A stretch of 41,410 nucleotides of DNA from Porphyromonas cangingivalis. Lineage in GTDB: Bacteria > Bacteroidota > Bacteroidia > Bacteroidales > Paludibacteraceae. Location of the stretch: contig CAMDNO010000018.1 of the NCBI GenBank assembly GCA_945902955.1, positions 1 to 41,410 on the forward strand, in the 5' to 3' direction. This document shows, one piece after another, positions 24,664 through 33,282 of this stretch (its first letter is position 1; every line of letters starts with the position of its first letter). Under the pieces are notes generated by a model. That model saw nothing but the letters and a program-made list of their open reading frames with translations, had not been told where the DNA came from and did not search any database. Made by a program: the position numbers and the translations under genes.

Positions 24664-27600
24664 TTATCTGATTTGAAGTTTAAAGGTTTTATCCTTGACT
24701 TGTAACAAATACATTCCGGAACTTAAACCCGAAGTAGGTATCGTTATTTCGTCGTTTCCTATAGTTTCGAAACATATATTACCTGTCAGATTTAATATTT
24801 TTACTGTCACAGGAGATGAACTGCTTGTAACAACTTTCACAAATCCATTAGTCGAAGGATTTGGATAAATCTGAATTCCTTCACGATTAGTATCGACACC
24901 TGTAGAAATGGCCGGACTCTGCAATGCTTGTGAAAGGTCAAGTTCTACTTTCAGGTCGTCGATATATAGGTATACATAACTTGTACCTGTAGCGCTCAGA
25001 CACAAATAGTAGGTATTATCGGCAGGTACGGTAAACGGAGCAGAATATTGTACAAATCCGGTTGTAATAAACGGAGTTGTGAAAATATCTGTTTTGCCGG
25101 TGTTCAATTGTGTCGTATTAAATGAGGCTGTGATTTTCCGATTGTTAGCAGTGGTAGCCTTTGTATAATATGAAATTTTGTATTGCTCACCTGCTTTCAG
25201 TTGTATACCTTTAGAAATAGCAAAATTGGTGTTTATTACGTATTTCGAACGAAGTCCATCTGTTCCATTCAGTCCTGCACCGGCAGTTAACTTCCAGTCG
25301 TTGCCACCAGCTGCAGTTGAATAAAGCCATGTCCCTTCAATTGGGTTAAAGTCTTCGTAATACACAACAATATCTTTGTATGTGGCTGTAATACTTACCG
25401 AATCTGTAATGGTTAAAGTAGTTGTAGGGTCCGAAATATTGGCAATGCCGGCTACATCGCCTGTCCACTTATCAAAAGTTTTACCTTCGGGAGCTGCATC
25501 GGCTGCAATGTCAACTACTGTACCTATTGAGTACAATCCACTACCCGAACCATTAACGACAGTAAGTACTTGTTGTGCTTCAACTGTACCTCCGATTAAG
25601 GTAAAGAAACCATTGGTAGTACCCACTTTTGTTTCCTGAATTGGCGAAGCCAAAAAGAATGAATCGTTGGTAATACCACCCATTATTAAACTATGATCGT
25701 TGTTTGCAAACTTACGATAAGCAATGGTGTAGGCCGATGACCCACTACGCAACGCCGGCACAGTAACCAATTCACGGAAACTGAAATCAGGATTGAGCAC
25801 TAAAATAAAAGCCCCTGCCTTATAGGTGTCGGTTGGGAAAAGATCCTTTGTGACAGGAAGTTTATAGAATGATTGTCCGGTGATGTAAACACGTCCTTCT
25901 GTATCGGCAGTAAAATCTCCGTTAGCCATTTCAGCCGTATTACAAGCGCCAATATCCGTTCGTGCTGTAAATTGCTGTCCTTGAATATATGCTCCGGTTG
26001 CAGGTTCATATTTACCAATAAAGGTTTTTATTTCGGTACCCGAAGAATAAAATTCAGAATAAGCATCCCCACCAACAATTTTCACTTTCTTCATATTATC
26101 AAATGGGTCGTATCTGAAAATGTGGTTTCCTCCGGCACAATCATATCCAATATACAATTTTCCATCTTTCCCAATGGTGCAACGTACAGCTCGGGTATCT
26201 GCCATATTATTTTCAGGTCTGTTTATCCAATAATCCGACTGCGAATCGGCTGAATGATTGTACCCTGTGTATTTTACTGCACCGGAATAACTTGTGCCTC
26301 TGTAGTTCGAAATTTGAACCGGATAAGTAGTAGTTCCTTCCCAGGTAAACGATTGTTTCCAACCTGCCGAAACGACAGTTTGGGTTGCTTCGTCGATACA
26401 AACATCCTGTGTGTATTGTGAGGCTCCGTTAAAACCGGCAATCTCAACACCATCCGGATTTAACGTTCGAATGGTAACACCATCTTTAGATTCGTCTAAA
26501 AAATCAATTCCATTACAGGTTAAAACCACTGTATAACCTGTGGCTCCAACATCAACCCGATGCACATTCTTTTCGAATACTTTGCTATAAAGTACCGATG
26601 TAGCATCACTATTCAATTTTAAAAGCCCTTTTGTACCAGCTGCAACGTAGATGTTATCGTTGTCGTCGATAGCCAAATCAGCCACCTGTTCAGATACACG
26701 TGTTACGGATTTAACGCTTTTACCATCTGGTGCTAACAAAACTATGGCACCACCCGAACGAGCATTAGAGCCATTGAGTAAGATGGGTGTTTTTGCACCC
26801 GGATTAACAGAATCAAGATTTACCGCTAATACAATATTCCCGTTTGATAAAATTGCAGAACCCATAACCGCACCTTTACCCTCCTGACCACCGATATACG
26901 AGGATTCGGTAATATCGTACAATCCGTGTGTAGGATAATCGATAAGCAAAGCAACCGAGGTAGATGTTTTTGTGTTGTTGTTTGCATCAATAGCTTTAGC
27001 AACTACTGTACGACTTCCGGCAGTTATGCCCAACCAGATAAATGTGTATGGAGAAGTTGTAGTTTCACCCAATTTTACATTACCGTTCCAGTATTCCACT
27101 TTTTGAATACTGCCATCTACATCATAAGCACCTGCTTCAAAGGAGATTGAGCTTCCTTCGGTGAAAGCTGTACCGGTAACGGGTGATTTTAAAAATACTA
27201 CAGGAGCAACATCAGTAACTCCACCAAGTCCTTCTACACGAAGATCATCTAAATAAATATTAATCCAGCCGGCAGAAGTTGACGAAAGTGTAAGGTAATA
27301 ATATCCTGAAGTTGGCGCCGTATACTGGCAACTACGTAGTGCGTAAGAGCTTGTCAACGCCATAGTGTCTAAAGCTGTTGCGGTGGCTTTGTCGGTTGTT
27401 GTACCAATAAAAGCAGCCATTTTAATTGTTGATGTGCCACTTAATTTTGATTGAAATGAAATGGTATAGGTAGCACCAGCGGATAAATAAAACTTACCAG
27501 TAGTTACGAAGTTATTTCCTGTATTTGTATTTCTACTCCGCAAGCCGGTTGAGCCATTATAACCTTCAGTTTTGTAAAATTTCCAATCGTTTCCTCCGTT

Positions 27601-28725
27601 AGCAGTTGATAATAGTATTTCCTGTTGACCGTACTCAAAATCGTTGAAATAAACTGTTCCTGACTGTGTAGCTTGTACTGCAAGTGTACTTTCGGTGCTG
27701 TAGCTGTATTTGCCCATATTATCTATGGCTTTGGCTTTAAACAGATACAGGCCGGGTTGCAAATTTTCATACGTAAATGAATAAGGACTTGTTATCGATT
27801 CGCCTATTTTAAGATTATTCGCATAAAACTCCACTTTTGTAACAGAGCCGTCGGAATCGGACGCTGTAGCTGTTAGTTGAATACTCTGATTTTGATTTAT
27901 AGTAGAACCGTCTGCAGGTGCAGTTAATGTAACAATAGGTGCACTGTTTTGAACCACCACATTCACTATATCCGAAACTGTAAATTCATCATTATCATCT
28001 ACAGCTATTGCTTTGATTGTATAATTTCCTTCTTCAATATTTAGCCATTCAGCGCTGTATGGGGCAACACTGTCAGTTCCAATTTTGGCATCACCTCTGT
28101 AAAACTCAACATAGCTTACTATCCCATCGGCATCGGCAGCAGTAGCCGTAATTGTTTGATTGCTTCCGGCAACTAAAACCTGATTGTTGGTGGGCGAAGT
28201 TACCGACACTGTTGGTTTGAAGTTTCCCCATTCAACGACATCAAAGTCATCAATATATTGATAAACATAGCCCGTGCCTTTGCCTTTTAAAATAATATAA
28301 AATGTACCTGCTGGTGGACTGGTTAAGTTTAATTCGTATTGAGCAAATGAGGTCGTAAAATTAGCTGTGGAATCAACCAATACTTCATTGCCATTAGCCT
28401 GATTTACAGTATTGTAATACACCATCATTTTGCGTGTATTAGCGATTGCACTTTTTGCCCAAAACCGTATTTTGTAGGGTTTGTTGGCAGTAAAAGTAAC
28501 TGCCGGTGAAATCATGTAATTTGGTGTGCCGATAAATTTACTGCGCACACCATTTGATGCGTTAATGCCCGTAGCAGCTACAATTGCATAATCGTTACCT
28601 CCGGCAGCCGTAGAGAAAACCCACGAACCCTTGCCGTTTTCAAAATTTTCAGCGAAAATTGTAGTTTGAGAAAAAAGTGTACTGCAAAGCAATGCCATCA
28701 GGCAGCATGTGAATAGTTTTTTCAT
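24664..28725 (-). CDS. Large Ig/propeller surface protein with T9SS tail (paralogue 2)
   Basis: A 1353-aa secreted protein and the largest in the window. Order: signal peptide (1-19), jelly roll 1 (about 22-168, FAENFENGKGSW ... YIDDFDVVE), two Ig-like domains (about 170-345, both with the D-DG-V-KVEFY pattern), jelly roll 2 (about 357-500), Ig 3 (about 505-598), beta-propeller-like region (about 602-1045, NDNIYVAAGTKGLLKLN, then WINRPENNMADTR at about 833-845), an InlB/bacterial-repeat-like domain (about 1052-1118, KTFDKWTGDV), jelly roll 3 (about 1122-1265) and a T9SS sorting domain (about 1282-1353, IYPNPSTNGFVKV). The NNMADTR block is conserved in the paralogue at 15812-19456 although the linkers differ. 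It lacks the 28-bp box and follows the 492-aa gene across a hairpin, so it may be read through from it. Function unknown; probably glycan binding or adhesion. Confidence 0.85.
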   Translation of the reverse strand: MKKLFTCCLMALLCSTLFSQTTIFAENFENGKGSWVFSTAAGGNDYAIVAATGINASNGVRSKFIGTPNYMISPAVTFTANKPYKIRFWAKSAIANTRKMMVYYNTVNQANGNEVLVDSTANFTTSFAQYELNLTSPPAGTFYIILKGKGTGYVYQYIDDFDVVEWGNFKPTVSVTSPTNNQVLVAGSNQTITATAADADGIVSYVEFYRGDAKIGTDSVAPYSAEWLNIEEGNYTIKAIAVDDNDEFTVSDIVNVVVQNSAPIVTLTAPADGSTINQNQSIQLTATASDSDGSVTKVEFYANNLKIGESITSPYSFTYENLQPGLYLFKAKAIDNMGKYSYSTESTLAVQATQSGTVYFNDFEYGQQEILLSTANGGNDWKFYKTEGYNGSTGLRSRNTNTGNNFVTTGKFYLSAGATYTISFQSKLSGTSTIKMAAFIGTTTDKATATALDTMALTSSYALRSCQYTAPTSGYYYLTLSSTSAGWINIYLDDLRVEGLGGVTDVAPVVFLKSPVTGTAFTEGSSISFEAGAYDVDGSIQKVEYWNGNVKLGETTTSPYTFIWLGITAGSRTVVAKAIDANNNTKTSTSVALLIDYPTHGLYDITESSYIGGQEGKGAVMGSAILSNGNIVLAVNLDSVNPGAKTPILLNGSNARSGGAIVLLAPDGKSVKSVTRVSEQVADLAIDDNDNIYVAAGTKGLLKLNSDATSVLYSKVFEKNVHRVDVGATGYTVVLTCNGIDFLDESKDGVTIRTLNPDGVEIAGFNGASQYTQDVCIDEATQTVVSAGWKQSFTWEGTTTYPVQISNYRGTSYSGAVKYTGYNHSADSQSDYWINRPENNMADTRAVRCTIGKDGKLYIGYDCAGGNHIFRYDPFDNMKKVKIVGGDAYSEFYSSGTEIKTFIGKYEPATGAYIQGQQFTARTDIGACNTAEMANGDFTADTEGRVYITGQSFYKLPVTKDLFPTDTYKAGAFILVLNPDFSFRELVTVPALRSGSSAYTIAYRKFANNDHSLIMGGITNDSFFLASPIQETKVGTTNGFFTLIGGTVEAQQVLTVVNGSGSGLYSIGTVVDIAADAAPEGKTFDKWTGDVAGIANISDPTTTLTITDSVSITATYKDIVVYYEDFNPIEGTWLYSTAAGGNDWKLTAGAGLNGTDGLRSKYVINTNFAISKGIQLKAGEQYKISYYTKATTANNRKITASFNTTQLNTGKTDIFTTPFITTGFVQYSAPFTVPADNTYYLCLSATGTSYVYLYIDDLKVELDLSQALQSPAISTGVDTNREGIQIYPNPSTNGFVKVVTSSSSPVTVKILNLTGNICFETIGNDEITIPTSGLSSGMYLLQVKDKTFKLQIR

Positions 28726-28772
28726 TTGAAATAGTATTAAAAAATTAACAATAAGGATAATTTAAAGATTAT

Positions 28773-28810
28773 AAAAAACAGTGAAGATTTTTCAAATATA
28801 TCTTCACTGT
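28773..28810 (-). terminator. Intrinsic terminator or attenuating hairpin after the 492-aa gene
   Basis: Perfect 11-bp stem ACAGTGAAGAT (28778-28788) / ATCTTCACTGT (28800-28810). On the minus strand it is followed by six T (complement of 28773-28778, overlapping the stem by one base). It lies 40 bp after the 492-aa stop and 53 bp before the 1353-aa start, where no separate promoter with good consensus was found, so partial read-through is plausible. Confidence 0.65.
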
Positions 28811-28850
28811 ATAAGGAGTAAACTAAACAATCTTTTTTACCTAAAATGAA

Positions 28851-30329
28851 CTATCGTACCATCACTTTTGTAACTTCGTTGTTAGTTCCAACCAATGTTT
28901 TTACCAAATACATACCATTTGCCATTGGTACAAAGTTATTTTCTAACTTTCCGCTTTTTTGTAGGTGGCCATCCATAGTATAAATTTCGTAAGCTGTTGC
29001 GTTTTCGATAACCATGCCACCTTGTTTGGCGTAAATTTTTGAAATATTGTTTTTAGTCAATTTTGTTAATGTTGTAATCAAATTAGTTTCGTAAGCTCCC
29101 AAATCAATAGTGGTTTGCTGAATACGTGCATTACCTGCAATATCGGTAGAGCCAACAGCAGCAGCATTATTACCTACATTGTATAATCCTGAACCCGAAA
29201 TAGGCATCCAATTAGAAGATGCATTTGCAATAATTCCAGCAGATGCTGTTGGCGCAGTAAATAAAGTTGCCTGACTGCCTGCTGTCAATGCAATATTAGC
29301 TGTGCCGGATGCACTTTCGGCCTGAATGGCATTGTAGGTTGCTGTTCCGGCAAGAACTTCGCTGCCTCCGTTGTTGTATAAAATATTGTTGGTAGCAGTA
29401 AGTTGCGCTATGCCGTCTCCACCAAAAGCACAAATGCTGGCGTTGTTTACAATGGTATTGTTTATAAGACTCACTGTTTTGGTTTCGCCAGTGATAATGC
29501 TGACTTTAATCCCCTGATAAGCATTGTTATAGATTACGTTATTAGCTAAAGTAATATTATTGTCGAGTAAGGCATAAACGTTGATGGTTGCTGTAGCTTT
29601 AGCCACTAAAATTCCACCAACCTGACCTGTTGCACCTGCCGTATTATTATAAATTTTACAACGTTCGATAGTTCCTCCTGTAATTTGTATGCCCCCACCC
29701 TGCGAATTGGCATGTGTGGTACTATTTCCATAAATCTCAGAATCACGTATCGTACCAGCCTTTATAAACACGCCACCAGCAGAAGCTTTATTGTTAGCTG
29801 TAGTTCGTGAATTATTTTTAATAATACAATTTGAAACCACGGCACTTGCATGACTTACAGCCACTCCGGCAGCAACTGCATTTTGTGTATAAGTATTGTC
29901 CTTACCATTTTGAATTGTAAATCCATCTAAGGTAACGCGCTGTGCAATTTTTACAACATTGGCAGTAGCTTGTCCATCAACAATTGATGCATTAATAGCA
30001 ATATTGCGCTGCGTAATATCAGTACCCGCACTTGCAGCTGCATAGCCTCCAAACAACGAAATGCCTGTGCAATCTACATGAGTTAAATCTAATGGAACAG
30101 TGGCAGCAGCAGCAGCCATGTAGGTGCCTGCTTTTACATAAATATTGTCATCCTGACTGGTAGCATTGTTGGTTTTTGCCAAGGTGAGCGCTTCGGGGAT
30201 CGTTTTTTTAGCAGTTTCCCAACTGAGACCATCGCCACTGGCTGCTATGGCTCCATCTACAAAAAAATCGGCAGCATTTATGCCTAACGAAAATGAGGCA
30301 CACAAAATAAAAGTAAGTAGTTTTTTCAT
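28851..30329 (-). CDS. Beta-helix surface protein (choice-of-anchor Q type) with sorting tail
   Basis: A 492-aa secreted protein: signal peptide (1-19, MKKLLTFILCASFSLGINA), a right-handed beta-helix (about 20-425, ADFFVDGAIAASGDGLSWET at the start, VVSNCIIKNNSR, IYNNTAG, LINNTIVNNAS in the coils, and IDLGAYET at the end), then a short C-terminal domain (about 435-492, YEIYTMDGHLQKSGKLENN ... GMYLVKTLV) that fits a T9SS type A sorting domain without the usual YPNP lead. It is a full-length match to the first 425 residues of the 1209-aa protein, which adds MBG repeats. No catalytic residues can be pointed to. It is the first gene after box copy C and heads the central surface-protein block. 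Confidence 0.8.
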   Translation of the reverse strand: MKKLLTFILCASFSLGINAADFFVDGAIAASGDGLSWETAKKTIPEALTLAKTNNATSQDDNIYVKAGTYMAAAAATVPLDLTHVDCTGISLFGGYAAASAGTDITQRNIAINASIVDGQATANVVKIAQRVTLDGFTIQNGKDNTYTQNAVAAGVAVSHASAVVSNCIIKNNSRTTANNKASAGGVFIKAGTIRDSEIYGNSTTHANSQGGGIQITGGTIERCKIYNNTAGATGQVGGILVAKATATINVYALLDNNITLANNVIYNNAYQGIKVSIITGETKTVSLINNTIVNNASICAFGGDGIAQLTATNNILYNNGGSEVLAGTATYNAIQAESASGTANIALTAGSQATLFTAPTASAGIIANASSNWMPISGSGLYNVGNNAAAVGSTDIAGNARIQQTTIDLGAYETNLITTLTKLTKNNISKIYAKQGGMVIENATAYEIYTMDGHLQKSGKLENNFVPMANGMYLVKTLVGTNNEVTKVMVR

Positions 30330-30377
30330 GATATAATTTGTTTAATTGTTTAACAAAAAAAAGTATTTTTAATTTGT

Positions 30378-30405
30378 GACGAATAAAAAGTAGAAATGCC
30401 CTAAA
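30378..30405 (-). promoter_or_regulatory. Shared 28-bp box, copy C
   Basis: TTTAGGGCAT (30396-30405) and CGTC (30378-30381) on the minus strand with a 14-nt spacer, 48 bp before the ATG of the 492-aa protein. It begins 6 bp after the long terminator hairpin of the GH3 gene, which places it exactly where a new promoter is needed. Confidence 0.6.
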
Positions 30406-30411
30406 AGAAAT

Positions 30412-30467
30412 AATCCCGCGCACTGCATTTTTTTCAATAAAGTATGAAAAATGCAGTACACGAGATT
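30412..30467 (-). terminator. Long hairpin terminator of the GH3/PA14 gene
   Basis: A 21-bp stem (30412-30432 with 30447-30467) around a 14-nt loop. As minus-strand RNA every position pairs, using four G-U wobbles in the outer part; as + strand RNA these become A-C mismatches, so the structure was selected on the minus strand. It is followed by ATTTCTTTT and lies 36 bp after the GH3 stop. Confidence 0.7.
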
Positions 30468-30503
30468 AATACACTGACGAAAAAACATTTATTTTGCTAC
30501 AAA

Positions 30504-33137
30504 TTATTCCGACAAAAACAACTCTCTGCCTTTTACCTGAATGATTTTTTGTATCATACTTTTGTTTTTCAACGAAACGGCATCAGGCTGTTTGCCACCT
30601 ACGGATAGTTGTATTTTACCTGCCGAAACTACCGGAATTCCTTCGTCGGTATATGCAGCCATTTGTATTGGCTGTAATGCAAAACTAAGTTGTTTTGATT
30701 CGCCCGCTTTCAGATGAATGCGCTGAAACCCCTGCAACGAACGTATCGGAACCGTGAATCTGGAATCGGGCAGCGAAACATAGAGTTGCACAACTTCGTC
30801 GCCATCGCGGCTGCTTGTATTTGATACATTTACAGTTATTTGTAAGCTGTCGCCTGCATTTATTTTTTGAGCAACATTTAGATTTGAATATTCGAACGTT
30901 GAATAACTCAATCCGTAGCCAAATTCGTAGAGCGGTTTGCCTTTAAAAAAGCGATAGGTTTTGCCCACCATATCGTAATTGTCGAAGGCAGGAATCTGAT
31001 TTATTGATTTATAAAACGTTAGCGGCAGTCGGCCAGCAGGATTATAATCGCCCCAAAGTACATCGGCAATGGCGGTTCCACCTGCTTGTCCGGGATACCA
31101 TGCTTCCACAATGGCAGGAATATTTTCTTTTTCCCAATTAAAAGCCAGCGCGCTTCCGTTGAGTAAAACCAACACGGTAGGTTTGCCGAGTTTATAAATT
31201 TCCTGAATCAATTCGCTTTGTGAGTGAGGCAATTTGATGTCGAGGCGGTCGCCACCCGAAAAGCCCTCCACTTTCACTTTCATCTCTTCGCCTTCGAGGC
31301 GCGGACTTAAACCCATGCACAAAATTACTACATCCGATTTTTTCGCTAACGCAATGGCTTCTTCTTTCAGATTTGCGTTGGGAATGGTCCAAAGCAAACG
31401 CATCATGGCATGTTCGGTGTTTTTTTGGAAATATTCCACACGTATCTTATATACTTTGCCTGCAACTAAGTGAAGGTGTTCGTACTCTTTTTGCGGATGA
31501 TGTTCTGATTTCCATTTAGCAATCAATGTGTCATTTAAATACAATTTAAAACTTGAAAAACCTTCACCACCAACGGCGTATTCGCCTGTTTTGTCGGGAA
31601 CCAACACACCCGTCCAACACACCGAAAAGTAATCGTAATTCAAATCGGTAAATGGAGCATTGCCTGCCCACAAAAAATCGATATTGGGGTCAATTTGGGT
31701 GTGCTTGGGAATTCCTTTGAAAATGATATTATTGAAATATTCCGCTTTCAACCCATTGGTTTTCAGGCTTGAATCGGTAAACAAAAAGCACGATGGAACA
31801 ACTTCCAAAGCAGGCAAACGTTCGGCCAACTCGCAACCCTGTGCATATTGTATGTTGGCATTTGGTAGCTTTTCGCGAATACCTTGCAATGGTGTTTTGG
31901 GATTGGACGGGAAGCCATTGTAATTTCCGAGCAGCACTTCCAAATCGTCGGCATTGGGTCCGATAACGGCTACATTTTTTAGATTTTTACTAAGTGGTAA
32001 AATATTTTTTTCGTTTTTCAACAACACAATCGATTTTCGTGCAGCCTCCAATGCCAATTGTTGATGCGCTTTGCTATCCACCACCGAATAAGGAATTTTG
32101 CTGTATGTTACAAGTTCATCGGCATCAAATTGCCCCAATTTCATGCGTGCCAACAACAATCGACGTACCGACACATCTAATTCTTTTTCGCTTATCAATC
32201 CTTGTTTCACAGCATTTACCAACGCCGGGTAACTTTCGCCACAATTCAAATCGGTACCCGCTTTTACAGCCATAGCAGCCGCTTCTTCTTTGGTATTCAC
32301 TACATGATGCGCCGTTTTATCGTAAAAATCTTTGATTGCCCAACAGTCCGAAACAATATAACCTTTGAAATTCCATTTGTCGCGCAGCAAACTTTCGAGG
32401 TACTTGCTTCCACAACAGGGCAAACCTCTGAAACGCTGGTAAGCACACATCACCGAATACACTTTAGCATCAGCAACCGATTTTTTGAAATGGGGTGTGT
32501 AGGTTTCGGCCATATCGCGTTGACTTGGCCATACATTAAAGCTGTGACGGGTGGATTCGGGTCCGCTGTGTACCACAAAATGCTTTGCAGTAGCAATGAT
32601 TTTAAAATAATTTGGGTCGTTGCCCTGAAGTCCTTTGATAAATGGAACAGCTAATTCTCCTGTCAGATAAGGGTCTTCGCCGTAGGTTTCCATGCCACGC
32701 CCCCAGCGTGGGTCGCGAAAAATATTGATATTGGGCGTCCAGTATGTCAAGCCCTGATAAATACCCCGTTTACCACGACTCGAAAATTCGTGGTATTTGG
32801 CACGTGCTTCATCAGAAATGCTATTGGCAATATTGAACATCTGATTTGCGTCCCACATAGCAGCCATACCAATAGCTTGCGGAAAAACAGTAGCCACACC
32901 AGCACGAGCCACCCCATGCAGGCATTCGTTCCACCAGTTCATAGCAGGAATTCCCAATCGTTCCACAGCAGGCGAATCGTAGCGCATCAAATCCACTTTT
33001 TCCTGCAATGTGAGACGCGACAACAAATCTTCGGTGCGTTGTTCGAAACTCAAATTGGTTTGCTGATAGGGCAATTGAGCTACAAGTAGTTGAGCTGAGA
33101 AAAACAGCATTAGCATTGTTTGTAAATAGGTTTTCAT
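30504..33137 (-). CDS. GH3 beta-glycosidase with PA14 insertion (xylosidase/glucosidase clade), exported
   Basis: An 877-aa exported GH3 enzyme (signal peptide MKTYLQTMLMLFFSAQLLVA). The barrel shows ECLHGVARAG, then PNINIFRDPRWGRGMETYGE (about 135-154), KHF at 185-187, and the nucleophile Asp 264 in YIVSDCWAI. A PA14 carbohydrate-binding domain is inserted in the second domain (about 455-587, LKAEYFNN ... YKIRVEYFQ). The acid/base candidate is a Glu in SPRLEGEEM (about 611-619), and a fibronectin III-like domain follows FEYSNLNVA to the end. Sequence style matches xylan beta-xylosidase/beta-glucosidase GH3 enzymes rather than the BglX-like one at 3898-6114, so the two GH3 enzymes probably cleave different linkages. 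It is the last gene of the right-arm unit and is followed by a strong terminator. No lipobox or sorting tail. Confidence 0.92.
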   Translation of the reverse strand: MKTYLQTMLMLFFSAQLLVAQLPYQQTNLSFEQRTEDLLSRLTLQEKVDLMRYDSPAVERLGIPAMNWWNECLHGVARAGVATVFPQAIGMAAMWDANQMFNIANSISDEARAKYHEFSSRGKRGIYQGLTYWTPNINIFRDPRWGRGMETYGEDPYLTGELAVPFIKGLQGNDPNYFKIIATAKHFVVHSGPESTRHSFNVWPSQRDMAETYTPHFKKSVADAKVYSVMCAYQRFRGLPCCGSKYLESLLRDKWNFKGYIVSDCWAIKDFYDKTAHHVVNTKEEAAAMAVKAGTDLNCGESYPALVNAVKQGLISEKELDVSVRRLLLARMKLGQFDADELVTYSKIPYSVVDSKAHQQLALEAARKSIVLLKNEKNILPLSKNLKNVAVIGPNADDLEVLLGNYNGFPSNPKTPLQGIREKLPNANIQYAQGCELAERLPALEVVPSCFLFTDSSLKTNGLKAEYFNNIIFKGIPKHTQIDPNIDFLWAGNAPFTDLNYDYFSVCWTGVLVPDKTGEYAVGGEGFSSFKLYLNDTLIAKWKSEHHPQKEYEHLHLVAGKVYKIRVEYFQKNTEHAMMRLLWTIPNANLKEEAIALAKKSDVVILCMGLSPRLEGEEMKVKVEGFSGGDRLDIKLPHSQSELIQEIYKLGKPTVLVLLNGSALAFNWEKENIPAIVEAWYPGQAGGTAIADVLWGDYNPAGRLPLTFYKSINQIPAFDNYDMVGKTYRFFKGKPLYEFGYGLSYSTFEYSNLNVAQKINAGDSLQITVNVSNTSSRDGDEVVQLYVSLPDSRFTVPIRSLQGFQRIHLKAGESKQLSFALQPIQMAAYTDEGIPVVSAGKIQLSVGGKQPDAVSLKNKSMIQKIIQVKGRELFLSE

Positions 33138-33177
33138 TGTTCTTGACCTAAATCTAAAATTATATAGTATTAATGCA

Positions 33178-33255
33178 GATTACGCAAATTACGCAATTGC
33201 TGCAATAATAAACCAAAAGTTTATAAAAGCACTTATTTACGTAATTTGCGTAATC
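33178..33255. repeat. 78-bp inverted repeat with 16-bp arms
   Basis: GATTACGCAAATTACG (33178-33193) and its exact complement CGTAATTTGCGTAATC (33240-33255) flank a 46-nt loop. There is no T-run on the minus strand, so it is not an obvious terminator for the gene ending at 33283. The TTACGC words resemble the arms of the element at 19711-19898. Confidence 0.65.
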
Positions 33256-33282
33256 CTGTTTTACAAATAAAATCCTGAGATA

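Noticed and set aside
32202-32654. 150-codon open frame on the + strand opposite GH3
   Set aside because: Antisense to the conserved GH3 barrel; His/Phe-rich shadow composition and no start context.
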